DNA of 64,000 nt from Flavobacterium sp. FEMGT703F (GTDB taxonomy: Bacteria; Bacteroidota; Bacteroidia; Flavobacteriales; Flavobacteriaceae): the NCBI GenBank assembly GCA_002786385.1, contig PGCN01000016.1, forward strand, positions 1 to 64,000, in the 5' to 3' direction. The first letter of the stretch is position 1, and each line of letters begins with the position of its first letter. This document shows, piece after piece, positions 43,113-52,335 of the stretch. Both the position numbers and the translations under genes were made by a program. The notes under the pieces were generated by a model. It worked only from the letters and a program-made list of their open reading frames with translations, had not been told where the DNA came from and made no database searches.

Positions 43113-46100
43113 TTATCGTTTAACTACTTTGAGAGTTTTAACTTCATCTCCCTGAGTAATTACTACGTTGTAAACGCCACTAGGGTAACGATCACCAATT
43201 TGTAATTCGGTTACTTCTAACGGACTTACTTCTCTGCGATCTAATTGTTTTCCTGTCAAGTCAAATACTGACACTTCTACCTTTTCGTCGCTTGAAGAGT
43301 TCCAACTGATATTGAATACTTCAGAGAATGGGTTAGGGTAAGCTTTCACTGTTAAGCCTTTTACCATGTCTGATTTTTCATTGTCAGTTTTACAAGTCGT
43401 ATGACAGTTTTGTGGTCTGGTTACTGTAAACGTAGCAGTAACACTGTCTTGGTTACAATTTCCTGAAATACTGTAAGTCACACAAACTGAGCCACCATAA
43501 ATTAATCTTGGTGCTACTCTTGGACTACCACTGAATACAGCAGTATTTCCGCTAGGACCACAACCCGGAGCAGGACATCCTGCGCTCAATGTTCTGAATT
43601 GAGACAACCAGTTAGCAAAAGCACAATCTAAAGCGTACTGACTTGTAAAATTACATCCATTGTAGCTTACGCTTGAAGGACCTGTTACGTCTACAGCAGC
43701 ACCAGTGGCTACAGTAAATCGTTTAGTACAAGATTGTGTTCCGCAACCACCTGGTGTAGTATATGTCCAAGTTACATCAACATAACCTCCACAAGCTGAA
43801 GGTGGATTAGCAGGAGCATTGTTAGTCAATGTCCCTCCATAGCATCCGCCGCTTACAGTTGTTGAACACAAGAATGAAGACCAAGCAGCATTGATTTGTG
43901 ATTGAGTACTACAAGCCGGCATAGTTACATTACCTCCACATTTGAAAGCAACTGCAGGAGAAGCCGCAACAGTGAATCGTTTGGTTACAGACATAGTGTT
44001 AGAACTTCCACAACCACTTTGAGGACCACATCCTGAAACGTTGTATGTCCAAGTTACATCTACATAACCACCACAAGATGAAGGTGGGTTAGCAGGTGCA
44101 TTGTTGGTCAATGTACCTCCACAACCGCCGGTAGCTGTTACAGAACATTTAAAGGCTGCCCAAGCTGCATTAATTTGAGATTGAGTGCTACAAGCAGCTA
44201 CAGTAACATTGTTAGCACCGGAGAATACAACCGGAGCCGGAGCCGCTACAGTGAAACGTTTAGTTACTGTTACAGCATTAGAACTTCCGCAACCACTTTG
44301 TTGACCACAACCTGAAACATTATATGTCCAAGTTACATCTACGTAACCACCACAAGATGAAGGTGGGTTAGCAGGTGCATTGTTGGTTAATGTACCACCA
44401 CAACCGCCAGTTGCAGTAACTGAAGATTTAAACGAAGCCCAAGCCGCATTTACTTGCGATTGAGAGCTACAAGCCGGAACCGTTACATTATTAGCACCAG
44501 ATAATACTACTTGAGCTGGAGCACTTACTCTGAAACGTTTTGTAACAGTTACATAGTTGGTGCTTCCACAACCACTTTGTTGTCCACATGAACCGGTAGT
44601 GTATTTCCAAGTTACATCAGCATAGCCACCACAAATTGAAGGCGGATAAGCCGGAGCAATTACGCTTAATATACCACCACAACCACCGGTTGCAGTAACT
44701 GAAGATTTAAACGCAGCCCAAGCGGCATTTACTTGAGATTGAGTACTGCATGATGCAATTGTAACATCGTTTGCATCAGTGAATACAACCGGAGCCGGAG
44801 CTTCAACGGTGAAACGTTTGGTAATAGTTACATAATTAGTATTTCCACAACCGCTTTGTTGTCCGCATGAACTAGTAGTGTATTTCCAAGTTACATCAGC
44901 ATAGCCACCACAAATTGAAGGCGGATAAGCCGGAGCAATTACGCTTAATATACCACCACAACCACCGGTTGCAGTAACTGAAGATTTAAACGCAGCCCAA
45001 GCGGCATTTACTTGAGATTGAGTACTGCATGATGCAATTGTAACATCGTTTGCATCAGTGAATACAACCGGAGCCGGAGCTTCAACGGTGAAACGTTTGG
45101 TAATAGTTACATAATTAGTATTTCCACAACCGCTTTGTTGTCCGCATGAACTAGTAGTGTATTTCCAAGTTACATCAGCATAGCCACCACAAATTGAAGG
45201 CGGATAAGCCGGAGCAATTACGCTTAATATACCACCACAACCACCGGTTGCAGTAACTGAAGATTTAAACGCAGCCCAAGCGGCATTTACTTGAGATTGA
45301 GTACTGCATGATGCAATTGTAACATCGTTTGCATCAGTGAATACAACCGGAGCCGGAGCTTCAACGGTGAAACGTTTGGTAATAGTTACATAATTAGTAT
45401 TTCCACAACCGCTTTGTTGTCCGCATGAACTAGTAGTGTATTTCCAAGTTACATCAGCATAGCCACCACAAATTGAAGGCGGATAAGCCGGAGCAATTAC
45501 GCTTAATATACCACCACAACCACCGGTTGCAGTAACTGAAGATTTAAACGCAGCCCAAGCGGCATTTACTTGAGATTGAGTACTGCATGATGCAATTGTA
45601 ACATCGTTTGCATCAGTGAATACAACCGGAGCCGGAGCTTCAACGGTGAAACGTTTGGTACAAGTCATAGTATTGTTGCTACCACAACCACTTTGTTGGC
45701 CACAAGAGTCAACGGTGTAAGTCCAAGTAACATCTACATAACCACCACAAATTGAAGGCGCGTTAGCAGGCGCATTGTTAGTCAATGTACCACCACAACC
45801 ACCAGTAGCAGTTGTTGAAGCTAAGAACGCATTCCAAGCTGAATTTACATCAGCTTGAGAGCTACAAGAAGCAACAGTAACATTGTTACCACAGTTGAAC
45901 ACTACCGGAGCCGGAGCTTCAACAGTGAAACGTTTGGTACAAGTCATAGTATTGTTGCTACCACAACCACTTTGTTGGCCACAAGAGTCAACGGTGTAAG
46001 TCCAAGTAACATCTACATAACCACCACAAATTGAAGGCGCGTTAGCAGGCGCATTGTTAGTCAATGTACCACCACAACCACCAGTAGCAGTTGTTGAAGC

Positions 46101-48998
46101 TAAGAACGCATTCCAAGCTGAATTTACATCAGCTTGAGAGCTACAAGAAGCAACAGTAACATTGTTACCACAGTTGAACACTACCGGAGCCGGAGCTTCA
46201 ACAGTGAAACGTTTGGTACAAGTCATAGTATTGTTGCTACCACAACCACTTTGTTGGCCACAAGAGTCAACGGTGTAAGTCCAAGTAACATCTACATAAC
46301 CACCACAAATTGAAGGCGCGTTAGCAGGCGCATTGTTAGTCAATGTACCACCACAACCACCAGTAGCAGTTGTTGAAGCTAAGAACGCATTCCAAGCTGA
46401 ATTTACATCAGCTTGAGAGCTACAAGAAGCAACAGTAACATTGTTACCACAGTTGAACACTACCGGAGCCGGAGCTTCAACAGTGAAACGTTTTGTACAA
46501 GTCATATTATTGCTGCTGCTTTGCCCCGGACAATTTAAATAGTGTTTGTCAACAGTACCATTATCAAAGTTTTCATTGATAGCAGTTGCTGCTGCATTAA
46601 TTTGAGACAATGAGTAAGCTGTTGAACAGCCTCCTATAACATCATTAGCTACTTGCAAGAAATTTGAAACGGTCATTCCAGCAAATGCGCCAGATTTTAT
46701 GCTTAAAGAACCTAAACTTGTATTGCTTTGTGAGAAATTAGGGTCATAGGCATCAAATCCGGTAGATAATGTAAGCGCAATCAACTGAGAAGATAAAACG
46801 CCTCTGCTACTAGTTGGATTTACAGCACTTGAGGTAAGTACCGCCGGAGAACCTCCTGCTGGTAAATAACTTTCAATTGCGGAAGAAGAAGTAAAGGTTA
46901 GTTTATTACTTCCACATCCTATAACTAAACCATTTGGAAATGCTCCTGCAAAGTTTGAATCTCTGTAGCATCCCGGATTATTTCCGTTACAAGAAGTGCC
47001 ATAGCCTCCTTGGGTGAATGTTGTAAATTGTCCTTCACAGTTGTCAGATTGTCCACATGGATCTGTAACATTATAAGTCCAAGTAACATCCACATAGCCT
47101 CCACAAGCTGAAGGAGGATTTGAAGGGGCATTATTTGTTAATACACCATTGCTACATCCACCACTTGCAGAAGTTGAAGCCAAGAAACTTGTCCAAGCTG
47201 AGTTAACTTCTTGCTGAGTGCTGCAAGCCGGTACAGATATGTTATCACCACAGTTAAATGTGATTTGTGAAGAAGGTGTTACAGTAAATGTAGCACTTAC
47301 ACTGTCCTCAGAACAGTTGTCAGCGATGCTGTAAGTCAAGCTCACGCTACCACCGTCGCACAATCTAGGTGCTTGGAATTCGCTGATGTTGAATTGAGCC
47401 GTAGCATCACAACCATCATTGATAGTTTGGAATTGTGCTACCCAAGCCGCAAACGCTGTATCAACAGCAGCTTGATTGGCATAGTCACAAGCACTGGCAG
47501 TTACACTCTCAGGACCTTGAACATTAACAGGAGTAGAAGGAGTAATAGTAAATGTAGCGCTTGCACTGTCCTCAGAACAGTTGTCAGCGATACTATAAGT
47601 CAAGCTCACGCTACCACCGTCGCACAATCTAGGTGCTTGGAATTCGCTGATGTTGAATTGAGCCGTAGCATCACAACCATCATTGATAGTTTGGAATTGT
47701 GCTACCCAAGCCGCAAACGCTGTATCAACAGCAGCTTGATTGGCATAGTCACAAGCACTGGCAGTTACACTCTCAGGACCTTGAACATTAACAGGAGTAG
47801 AAGGAGTAACGGTAAATGTTCTTGTACAAGTTTGAGGTTGCCCACAATCATCAGTAACCGTCCATGTAACTTGAACGCTATTTCCATTACCGGAAGCACA
47901 AGTTGATGGAGCTGTTGGTGTAGCAGGAAGAGTTGTTAAAACCGGGTTTGTACCACCGGTGTAACTGAATGATCCTAACCAAGCAGCAAATGAAGTATTG
48001 ATTTCCTCTTGTGTTTTACATGAGGTCTCAGTTTTATTTTCGGGACAATTTAAAACAACAGGATTTAAAGGAGGTTGGGTAATAGTAACCTCGGTTTGCT
48101 TAGAGCATCCGTTATTGTCTACAACGGTAACAGTATAATTTCCTGCCGCAATATTTTGAAATTCTACAGAAGGATTAGATTGAGGTCCGATAACGACATT
48201 ACCGGGTTGAAGTGTAAACGTGTATTTAGATGAGCCACTTGAGGTAGCATCAACGAATAAATCAGTTGTACCTCCGTAACATGTAATAGGATTGAAGTAA
48301 GCTTCTAAACCTAAATCGATTATCGTTATGGATTTACTACAAGTACATTCTCCACCATCGTTTAAAACATTTAATTGGTAAAGAATTTGACCACCGGAAG
48401 TACCCGGATTGATTATAGTAGTTTGCGTTCCCAAGTCATTTACAGGATCATAAATAAATGGGCCTGTTGAAACGATAGAAGCACCCGTAGTATTTTGAAG
48501 ACCTGCCGGGAAACTATAATTTAATGTTGGTTCTCCTGTACTAAATTGTACAGTAGTTGTAATGGCAATATTGCCATCGGCTAAACAGGCTTTTAATATA
48601 CCTGATAAGTTACAGGATGGCGCCGGGAAGAAAGTGAATCCGGATTTTTGTCCAAATCCGGATGGGTTAGTAACCCTTACAGATCCGGTCGAGCCAGCAC
48701 CTACTACAGCCGAAATGGTATTATCATTTACAACCGTAAATGAAGCAGCCGGAGTCAGACCAAATGAAACGGCAGTGGTACCGGTAAAATTGGCACCAAT
48801 AATCGTTACAACTTGACCCTGAGCCCCTGAGGCCGGGAAAAAGGAGGATACTGTTGGAGTAGCTGCATAAATGGCATTTGTAAACAAAATGGCCACAAAC
48901 AGCACAAAAGTAGTTAAGTTGCATTTCCAACCTTTATTCTTAGATTGGAAACAACAACCATCCTCTTTCAAGTTATTGTTGTGTAAATTTAAATTCAT
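43113..48998 (-). CDS. Giant T9SS surface adhesin with SprB-like and 93-residue repeats
   Basis: A 1961-residue secreted protein. Signal peptide 1-45, with an unusually long polar start before the hydrophobic core (28-44). An IPT/TIG domain is at about 47-130. A unit beginning SCNLSG and ending ECTCSKSI runs from about 132 to 235. A SprB-type repeat is near 240-305 (SKYTFTLQPGN ... AAGNYTVTVVDNNGC). Two nearly identical 88-residue units follow. The Cys-rich 93-residue repeats (SxCGGYxDVTWxY, KRFTVEAPAPVVF) are interrupted by a ~150-residue non-repeat region. The last ~80 residues are a type A T9SS sorting domain (YPNPFSEVFNISW ... TLKVVKR). SprB-like proteins work in gliding motility in Flavobacterium; that role here is inferred. 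Confidence 0.88.
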   Translation of the reverse strand: MNLNLHNNNLKEDGCCFQSKNKGWKCNLTTFVLFVAILFTNAIYAATPTVSSFFPASGAQGQVVTIIGANFTGTTAVSFGLTPAASFTVVNDNTISAVVGAGSTGSVRVTNPSGFGQKSGFTFFPAPSCNLSGILKACLADGNIAITTTVQFSTGEPTLNYSFPAGLQNTTGASIVSTGPFIYDPVNDLGTQTTIINPGTSGGQILYQLNVLNDGGECTCSKSITIIDLGLEAYFNPITCYGGTTDLFVDATSSGSSKYTFTLQPGNVVIGPQSNPSVEFQNIAAGNYTVTVVDNNGCSKQTEVTITQPPLNPVVLNCPENKTETSCKTQEEINTSFAAWLGSFSYTGGTNPVLTTLPATPTAPSTCASGNGNSVQVTWTVTDDCGQPQTCTRTFTVTPSTPVNVQGPESVTASACDYANQAAVDTAFAAWVAQFQTINDGCDATAQFNISEFQAPRLCDGGSVSLTYSIADNCSEDSASATFTITPSTPVNVQGPESVTASACDYANQAAVDTAFAAWVAQFQTINDGCDATAQFNISEFQAPRLCDGGSVSLTYSIADNCSEDSVSATFTVTPSSQITFNCGDNISVPACSTQQEVNSAWTSFLASTSASGGCSNGVLTNNAPSNPPSACGGYVDVTWTYNVTDPCGQSDNCEGQFTTFTQGGYGTSCNGNNPGCYRDSNFAGAFPNGLVIGCGSNKLTFTSSSAIESYLPAGGSPAVLTSSAVNPTSSRGVLSSQLIALTLSTGFDAYDPNFSQSNTSLGSLSIKSGAFAGMTVSNFLQVANDVIGGCSTAYSLSQINAAATAINENFDNGTVDKHYLNCPGQSSSNNMTCTKRFTVEAPAPVVFNCGNNVTVASCSSQADVNSAWNAFLASTTATGGCGGTLTNNAPANAPSICGGYVDVTWTYTVDSCGQQSGCGSNNTMTCTKRFTVEAPAPVVFNCGNNVTVASCSSQADVNSAWNAFLASTTATGGCGGTLTNNAPANAPSICGGYVDVTWTYTVDSCGQQSGCGSNNTMTCTKRFTVEAPAPVVFNCGNNVTVASCSSQADVNSAWNAFLASTTATGGCGGTLTNNAPANAPSICGGYVDVTWTYTVDSCGQQSGCGSNNTMTCTKRFTVEAPAPVVFTDANDVTIASCSTQSQVNAAWAAFKSSVTATGGCGGILSVIAPAYPPSICGGYADVTWKYTTSSCGQQSGCGNTNYVTITKRFTVEAPAPVVFTDANDVTIASCSTQSQVNAAWAAFKSSVTATGGCGGILSVIAPAYPPSICGGYADVTWKYTTSSCGQQSGCGNTNYVTITKRFTVEAPAPVVFTDANDVTIASCSTQSQVNAAWAAFKSSVTATGGCGGILSVIAPAYPPSICGGYADVTWKYTTSSCGQQSGCGNTNYVTITKRFTVEAPAPVVFTDANDVTIASCSTQSQVNAAWAAFKSSVTATGGCGGILSVIAPAYPPSICGGYADVTWKYTTGSCGQQSGCGSTNYVTVTKRFRVSAPAQVVLSGANNVTVPACSSQSQVNAAWASFKSSVTATGGCGGTLTNNAPANPPSSCGGYVDVTWTYNVSGCGQQSGCGSSNAVTVTKRFTVAAPAPVVFSGANNVTVAACSTQSQINAAWAAFKCSVTATGGCGGTLTNNAPANPPSSCGGYVDVTWTYNVSGCGPQSGCGSSNTMSVTKRFTVAASPAVAFKCGGNVTMPACSTQSQINAAWSSFLCSTTVSGGCYGGTLTNNAPANPPSACGGYVDVTWTYTTPGGCGTQSCTKRFTVATGAAVDVTGPSSVSYNGCNFTSQYALDCAFANWLSQFRTLSAGCPAPGCGPSGNTAVFSGSPRVAPRLIYGGSVCVTYSISGNCNQDSVTATFTVTRPQNCHTTCKTDNEKSDMVKGLTVKAYPNPFSEVFNISWNSSSDEKVEVSVFDLTGKQLDRREVSPLEVTELQIGDRYPSGVYNVVITQGDEVKTLKVVKR
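43690..46500 (-). repeat. Tandem 279-bp repeats in the adhesin gene
   Basis: About ten 93-codon units. Marker sequences recur exactly 279 bp apart at 44761, 45040, 45319 and 45598 (type A) and at 45871, 46150 and 46429 (type B). Units within a type are identical or nearly so over long stretches of DNA, while the C-terminal units at 43690-44540 have diverged. Confidence 0.9.
47290..47812 (-). repeat. Duplicated 264-bp units in the adhesin gene
   Basis: Two adjacent 88-codon units (markers at 47431 and 47695) encode the ESVTASACDYANQAAVDTAF-type repeat and differ at only a few bases. Confidence 0.85.
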
Positions 48999-49032
48999 AA
49001 TTGAATGTTTTTATTTATTGTTTAGGATTCGA

Positions 49033-49548
49033 TCAACCTTTATAGACTGATACTGATTGTGTACAGGTACAACTCTCGTTTCGCCCATTGGCATTAACGT
49101 TAGTAACAGTCAGTTGAATAGTAAAACTCCCAACATTTTCTCCGGGATCAACACTTATTGTTTTGACACCGTTTCTGGAAACTAATTTGGCTTCCGTGTT
49201 GTTCGTTTTAAAACTCCAATTGTAGATAGTGTTGGGTTTGTCGTTAATGACTTCCGCACTAAACTTGAGAGGGTTTTTTAGGACCTTACCCAGATGAGGC
49301 TTAGCTTTTAAAGGTCCGGACAAATTACAAGCGGGCGCTTGTGCAAACAAAAAGTTGGTGAAGAGGAACACAAACAACAATAAAAGAATATTCAGCATAC
49401 CCTTTTTCTTGGTTTGTCCGATCTTCTCAGAATCTGACAAAGTGGAAAAATATCTTTCCCCACTAAAGTCCATCTTAAAACCATTTTCTTTTCTAATCAA
49501 AACATAGTCTCGATTAGAAGAGAGATTCAGTAATGTACTTTTTTTCAT
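49033..49548 (-). CDS. Small secreted protein resembling one adhesin domain
   Basis: A 171-residue protein encoded 34 nt upstream of the adhesin gene on the same strand. A long polar N-terminal part (1-50) precedes a hydrophobic core (about 52-70, ending LFAQA). The mature part (about 72-171) starts ACNLSGPLKAK and ends ESCTCTQSVSVYKG. This mirrors the adhesin unit at its residues 132-235 (SCNLSGILKAC ... ECTCSKSI), with similar length and spacing. It therefore looks like a free-standing copy of that domain. It has no sorting domain or beta-barrel. A start at Met51 is possible and would give an ordinary signal peptide. Confidence 0.7.
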   Translation of the reverse strand: MKKSTLLNLSSNRDYVLIRKENGFKMDFSGERYFSTLSDSEKIGQTKKKGMLNILLLLFVFLFTNFLFAQAPACNLSGPLKAKPHLGKVLKNPLKFSAEVINDKPNTIYNWSFKTNNTEAKLVSRNGVKTISVDPGENVGSFTIQLTVTNVNANGRNESCTCTQSVSVYKG

Positions 49549-49810
49549 AATGTTTAGTATTTTTTAGATAATACCACATCATGAATAGGTTCAATTTGGT
49601 AGTTTTTTAATTACAAAAATCTAAATAAAAAACATGGAGTCTAATATTTAAAATTCTAATAATTAATAGTGTAGATTTATTTGGTTTGATAAAATTATGC
49701 AGATTTGGCTATAAATGTTAAAAATGTCATAACTTTTCTATGAACAACACTTTTTATCCGATGACTTGCATTTTTGAGCCGATTAATGGTTTTTAGATAA
49801 TGCTATAAAT

Positions 49811-49842
49811 AAAAAATCCCTTTTTGATAAAGGGATTCTATT
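49811..49842. terminator. Terminator after the GNAT-like gene
   Basis: Stem AATCCCTTT/AAAGGGATT with a 5-nt loop, A-run before and short T-run after. The remaining 49549-49810 shows no gene; it probably holds the adhesin-operon promoter, but no canonical element is evident. Confidence 0.8.
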
Positions 49843-50961
49843 TTAAAGATTAATACGATAGGTTCTTCTTCTCCTGAAAGTGACAGGATCGAAGTGCTTC
49901 CAGAGGTTTTGAATGGCATGATTGTCTTCTAATTCCGGTGTTCGAATGCAATTTTGAATGCCTTTTTCTTTAAAGGTGTTATAGTATTCATTAAAAATAA
50001 TAGCGGTAACTCCTTTACTTTGGTATTCCGGATCAACTCCAATAAGGTAGAAAAGTACTTCTTTGCTCTCTTTTTTGGCTTTTAATAAATGGTAAAACCC
50101 AAAAGGGAAAAGTTTACCATTGGCTTTTTTTAGGGCTTCTGAAAAGCTTGGCATTACAATACTGAAGGCTACAATTCTATCATTTTTATCTAAAACGAAT
50201 TTGATGTATTCCGGATTGATGAAACCAATGTATTTCTTCTTAAAGTATTCTTTTTGTATGTCGGTTATGGCCACAAATGAAGAAAGATTAGCATAACTGG
50301 TATTGAATAAGTCAAACATTTCATCAACGTAAGGCATGATGTCTTTGGTGTTTTTAAAGTTCACCGATTTCAATTCATAGCGCTTTTTTATCAGTTCTTG
50401 TGCTTTAAAGAAGAACTCTGGCTTCACATTCGAAAACGGAAATTTGCTTTCCAGGTATTCTTTTTCTTTTACATAACCCAATTGTTCCAAATGCTCCTTA
50501 TAGTATGGGAAATTATACCAAGTAATCATTGAGCCTAATTCATCGTAGCCTTCTGTAAGCACACCTACTTTATCCAAATTGGAAAAGCCCATCGGGCCTT
50601 CTACGTATTCTAAATGATTTTTTCTGCCCAGTTCGTATACTTTTTCTAACAAGGCTTTGGTCACTTCTATATCGTCTATCACATCCCACCAACCAAATCG
50701 AACTTTCTTTTTGTGTTGTTGATTCACTTCGTCCCAATTGATAATGGCCGCAATTCGACCAACTACTTTATTGTCTCTATAGGCCAAATAAAAGTAAGCT
50801 TCTGCCGAAGTAAAAGCCGGATTTTTAGTTTTATCGAAGGTTTCTAACTCGTCACTTATTAATGGCGGAACCCAATAAGGATGATGCTGATATAATGAAA
50901 ACGGAAATTTAACATAGTCTTTGAGAAGGGCTTTGGTATTGGCTTCTTTTACAGTAATCAT
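49843..50961 (-). CDS. GNAT-like two-domain protein
   Basis: A 372-residue cytosolic protein. The N-terminal half (YLAYRDNKVVGRIAAIINWDEVN) and the C-terminal half (KFVLDKNDRIVAFSIVMPSF ... LFYLIGVDPEYQSKGVTAIIFNEYYN) both look like acyltransferase-type beta-sheets. The C-terminal one keeps a GNAT acetyl-CoA loop-like V-D-P-x-Y-Q-S-K-G-V. Homologues in flavobacteria are common and sometimes mislabelled; the substrate is unknown. Its start overlaps the stop of the upstream outer-membrane protein gene by one base, so the two are coupled. Confidence 0.75.
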   Translation of the reverse strand: MITVKEANTKALLKDYVKFPFSLYQHHPYWVPPLISDELETFDKTKNPAFTSAEAYFYLAYRDNKVVGRIAAIINWDEVNQQHKKKVRFGWWDVIDDIEVTKALLEKVYELGRKNHLEYVEGPMGFSNLDKVGVLTEGYDELGSMITWYNFPYYKEHLEQLGYVKEKEYLESKFPFSNVKPEFFFKAQELIKKRYELKSVNFKNTKDIMPYVDEMFDLFNTSYANLSSFVAITDIQKEYFKKKYIGFINPEYIKFVLDKNDRIVAFSIVMPSFSEALKKANGKLFPFGFYHLLKAKKESKEVLFYLIGVDPEYQSKGVTAIIFNEYYNTFKEKGIQNCIRTPELEDNHAIQNLWKHFDPVTFRRRRTYRINL

Positions 50962-51935
50962 TATGGTGCTTTTTCTAATTCAACTTCGTCTTTGCGTTTT
51001 TTACCTTTGTCTCGTTTCGATTTTTTATCTTTCTTCTTATCGTCTTTTTTCTCGTTTTTTATGCGAGTGTAATTGGTTTCGTAGTTACTGTCAAATCGCC
51101 AAGACAAACCAACACCACCGTATAATATGGCCGGTGTATCTTTGATGTTTTTAGCAATAGAAGCGTCCAATTGGATGTTTTCTCTAACCAAATAGGCGGC
51201 ACCGAAACGGAAAACATTGTCGGCATAATAATCGCTTTTGTAACCTTGCATTTCAACAAAACCGGACCAGCGCATATTAAAGCCACGGGTTAAGGTTGCT
51301 ATAACGCCCAAACTCGGATAATCAGTCATGTATTTGTCGGCGATAATATTAGTCACAAAAACCCATTTGGTGCCAAATTGATTTTGGGTGATTAGCATCA
51401 ATTTCGGACTAATAGTAGGATCGCTTTCGAACGAAAACGGATTGGTGCCTAAGTTTAGGTTAAATCCGGCATAAACGGCCACTGCGGGGATGAATTGTTT
51501 CCAACTGAATTTGTGATTGGCTTTCCAACTGTATACATTAGGCTTGTCATCTTTCAGTTTTAAAAACGGATCAAAAACCAAGTATTTGGCTCCGAAAGTC
51601 ATTTGCTTGAAACCACCGCGGGTATCGTTCACCAAAGGTGCTTTGTACCAATCGTATTGGTATTGGCTTTCTAAATTGAACTCAAATTGATCAAAAAATG
51701 CTCCGTATCGCACACTTAATTCCGTACCGAATCCGTTGGCTTCGTATCGCAATAAGTCGTGTTTTTCCTGAATCCCGTAAATACCACCTTCAGCTTGAAT
51801 TACGGTTTTTCCAACAGAGAAAGCCGACATCGATTTTCCGGGTCTGTTGGAATTGATAAGATCGGTGTACTGCGCAAATGCAGTAGAAGAGAGTAGTGTA
51901 ATAAACAGTACTCTGAAGTTTTTTATCTTAAGCAT
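50961..51935 (-). CDS. Outer-membrane beta-barrel protein with lysine-rich tail
   Basis: A 324-residue protein. The ATG at 51935 (MLKIKNFRVLFITLLSSTAFAQ) gives a normal signal peptide; an 11-residue longer reading is less likely. The mature part (about 23-285) is built of alternating amphipathic strands (YEANGFGTELSVRYGAFFDQFEFNLESQYQYDWY, AAYLVRENIQLDASIAKNI, GGVGLSWRF), like the Phenol_MetA_deg/transporter barrel family. The last ~35 residues are almost entirely Lys, Asp and Glu (NEKKDDKKKDKKSKRDKGKK), unusual after a barrel. Coupled by overlap to the GNAT-like gene. Confidence 0.75.
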   Translation of the reverse strand: MLKIKNFRVLFITLLSSTAFAQYTDLINSNRPGKSMSAFSVGKTVIQAEGGIYGIQEKHDLLRYEANGFGTELSVRYGAFFDQFEFNLESQYQYDWYKAPLVNDTRGGFKQMTFGAKYLVFDPFLKLKDDKPNVYSWKANHKFSWKQFIPAVAVYAGFNLNLGTNPFSFESDPTISPKLMLITQNQFGTKWVFVTNIIADKYMTDYPSLGVIATLTRGFNMRWSGFVEMQGYKSDYYADNVFRFGAAYLVRENIQLDASIAKNIKDTPAILYGGVGLSWRFDSNYETNYTRIKNEKKDDKKKDKKSKRDKGKKRKDEVELEKAP

Positions 51936-51965
51936 AACATCGGTTTTCAAGTGAATAAGGTCTCC

Positions 51966-51973
51966 CAAAAGTA
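51966..51973 (-). promoter_or_regulatory. -7 element of the barrel gene
   Basis: Minus-strand TACTTTTG, 31 nt before the ATG at 51935. No clear -33. Confidence 0.45.
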
Positions 51974-52029
51974 ATACAATTTATCATTTATTTAAGAGGC
52001 TGAAGCGAATTTTACAACAAGGAATTTAG

Positions 52030-52037
52030 TATTTTTG
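52030..52037 (+). promoter_or_regulatory. -7 element of the DUF4834-YfhO operon
   Basis: TATTTTTG, 19 nt before the DUF4834 ATG; no -33 TTG at normal spacing. Confidence 0.45.
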
Positions 52038-52056
52038 ACAAAAATTATTTTACAAC

Positions 52057-52308
52057 ATGGATACGGCCTCTTTTAGCGGATTGTTAAAAACATTACTTTA
52101 TATTTTAGCTTTCTACTACATATTTAAGTTCTTGGCGCGATTATTTTTACCGGTGGTAGCCAAGAAAGTAGTAGAAAAAGCGACCCAACAATTTCAAGAA
52201 CAGCAACAGCAGTACCAACAACAGCAACAAGCTCAGGCTTCCAAAAATGAAAAGCCTAAAGAAAAGAAAATTGTTGGTGAGTACATCGATTTCGAAGAAA
52301 TTAAGTAA
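52057..52308 (+). CDS. DUF4834 family membrane protein
   Basis: An 83-residue protein with one N-terminal membrane segment (about 9-33, LLKTLLYILAFYYIFKFLARLFLP), a glutamine-rich linker (QEQQQQYQQQQQAQ) and a conserved C-terminal GEYIDFEEIK. This matches the DUF4834 family of Bacteroidota, of unknown function. It sits 27 nt before yfhO and probably heads an operon with yfhO, a glycosyltransferase and a flippase. Confidence 0.8.
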   Translation: MDTASFSGLLKTLLYILAFYYIFKFLARLFLPVVAKKVVEKATQQFQEQQQQYQQQQQAQASKNEKPKEKKIVGEYIDFEEIK

Positions 52309-52335
52309 TTTCACTTGAAAACCTAACCCAAAAGC

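Noticed and set aside
43690..46500. CRISPR-like regular repeat spacing in the adhesin gene
   Set aside because: The 279-bp period is coding, in frame and without spacers; no cas genes are present.
47373..47906. 177-codon open frame opposite the adhesin gene
   Set aside because: It mirrors the duplicated 264-bp units of the adhesin gene; the protein 'repeat' follows from the DNA repeat.
49549..49810. Possible small gene or RNA in the longest gap
   Set aside because: No frame with a start and signals, no tRNA-like fold and no conserved-looking structure was seen; probably promoter DNA.
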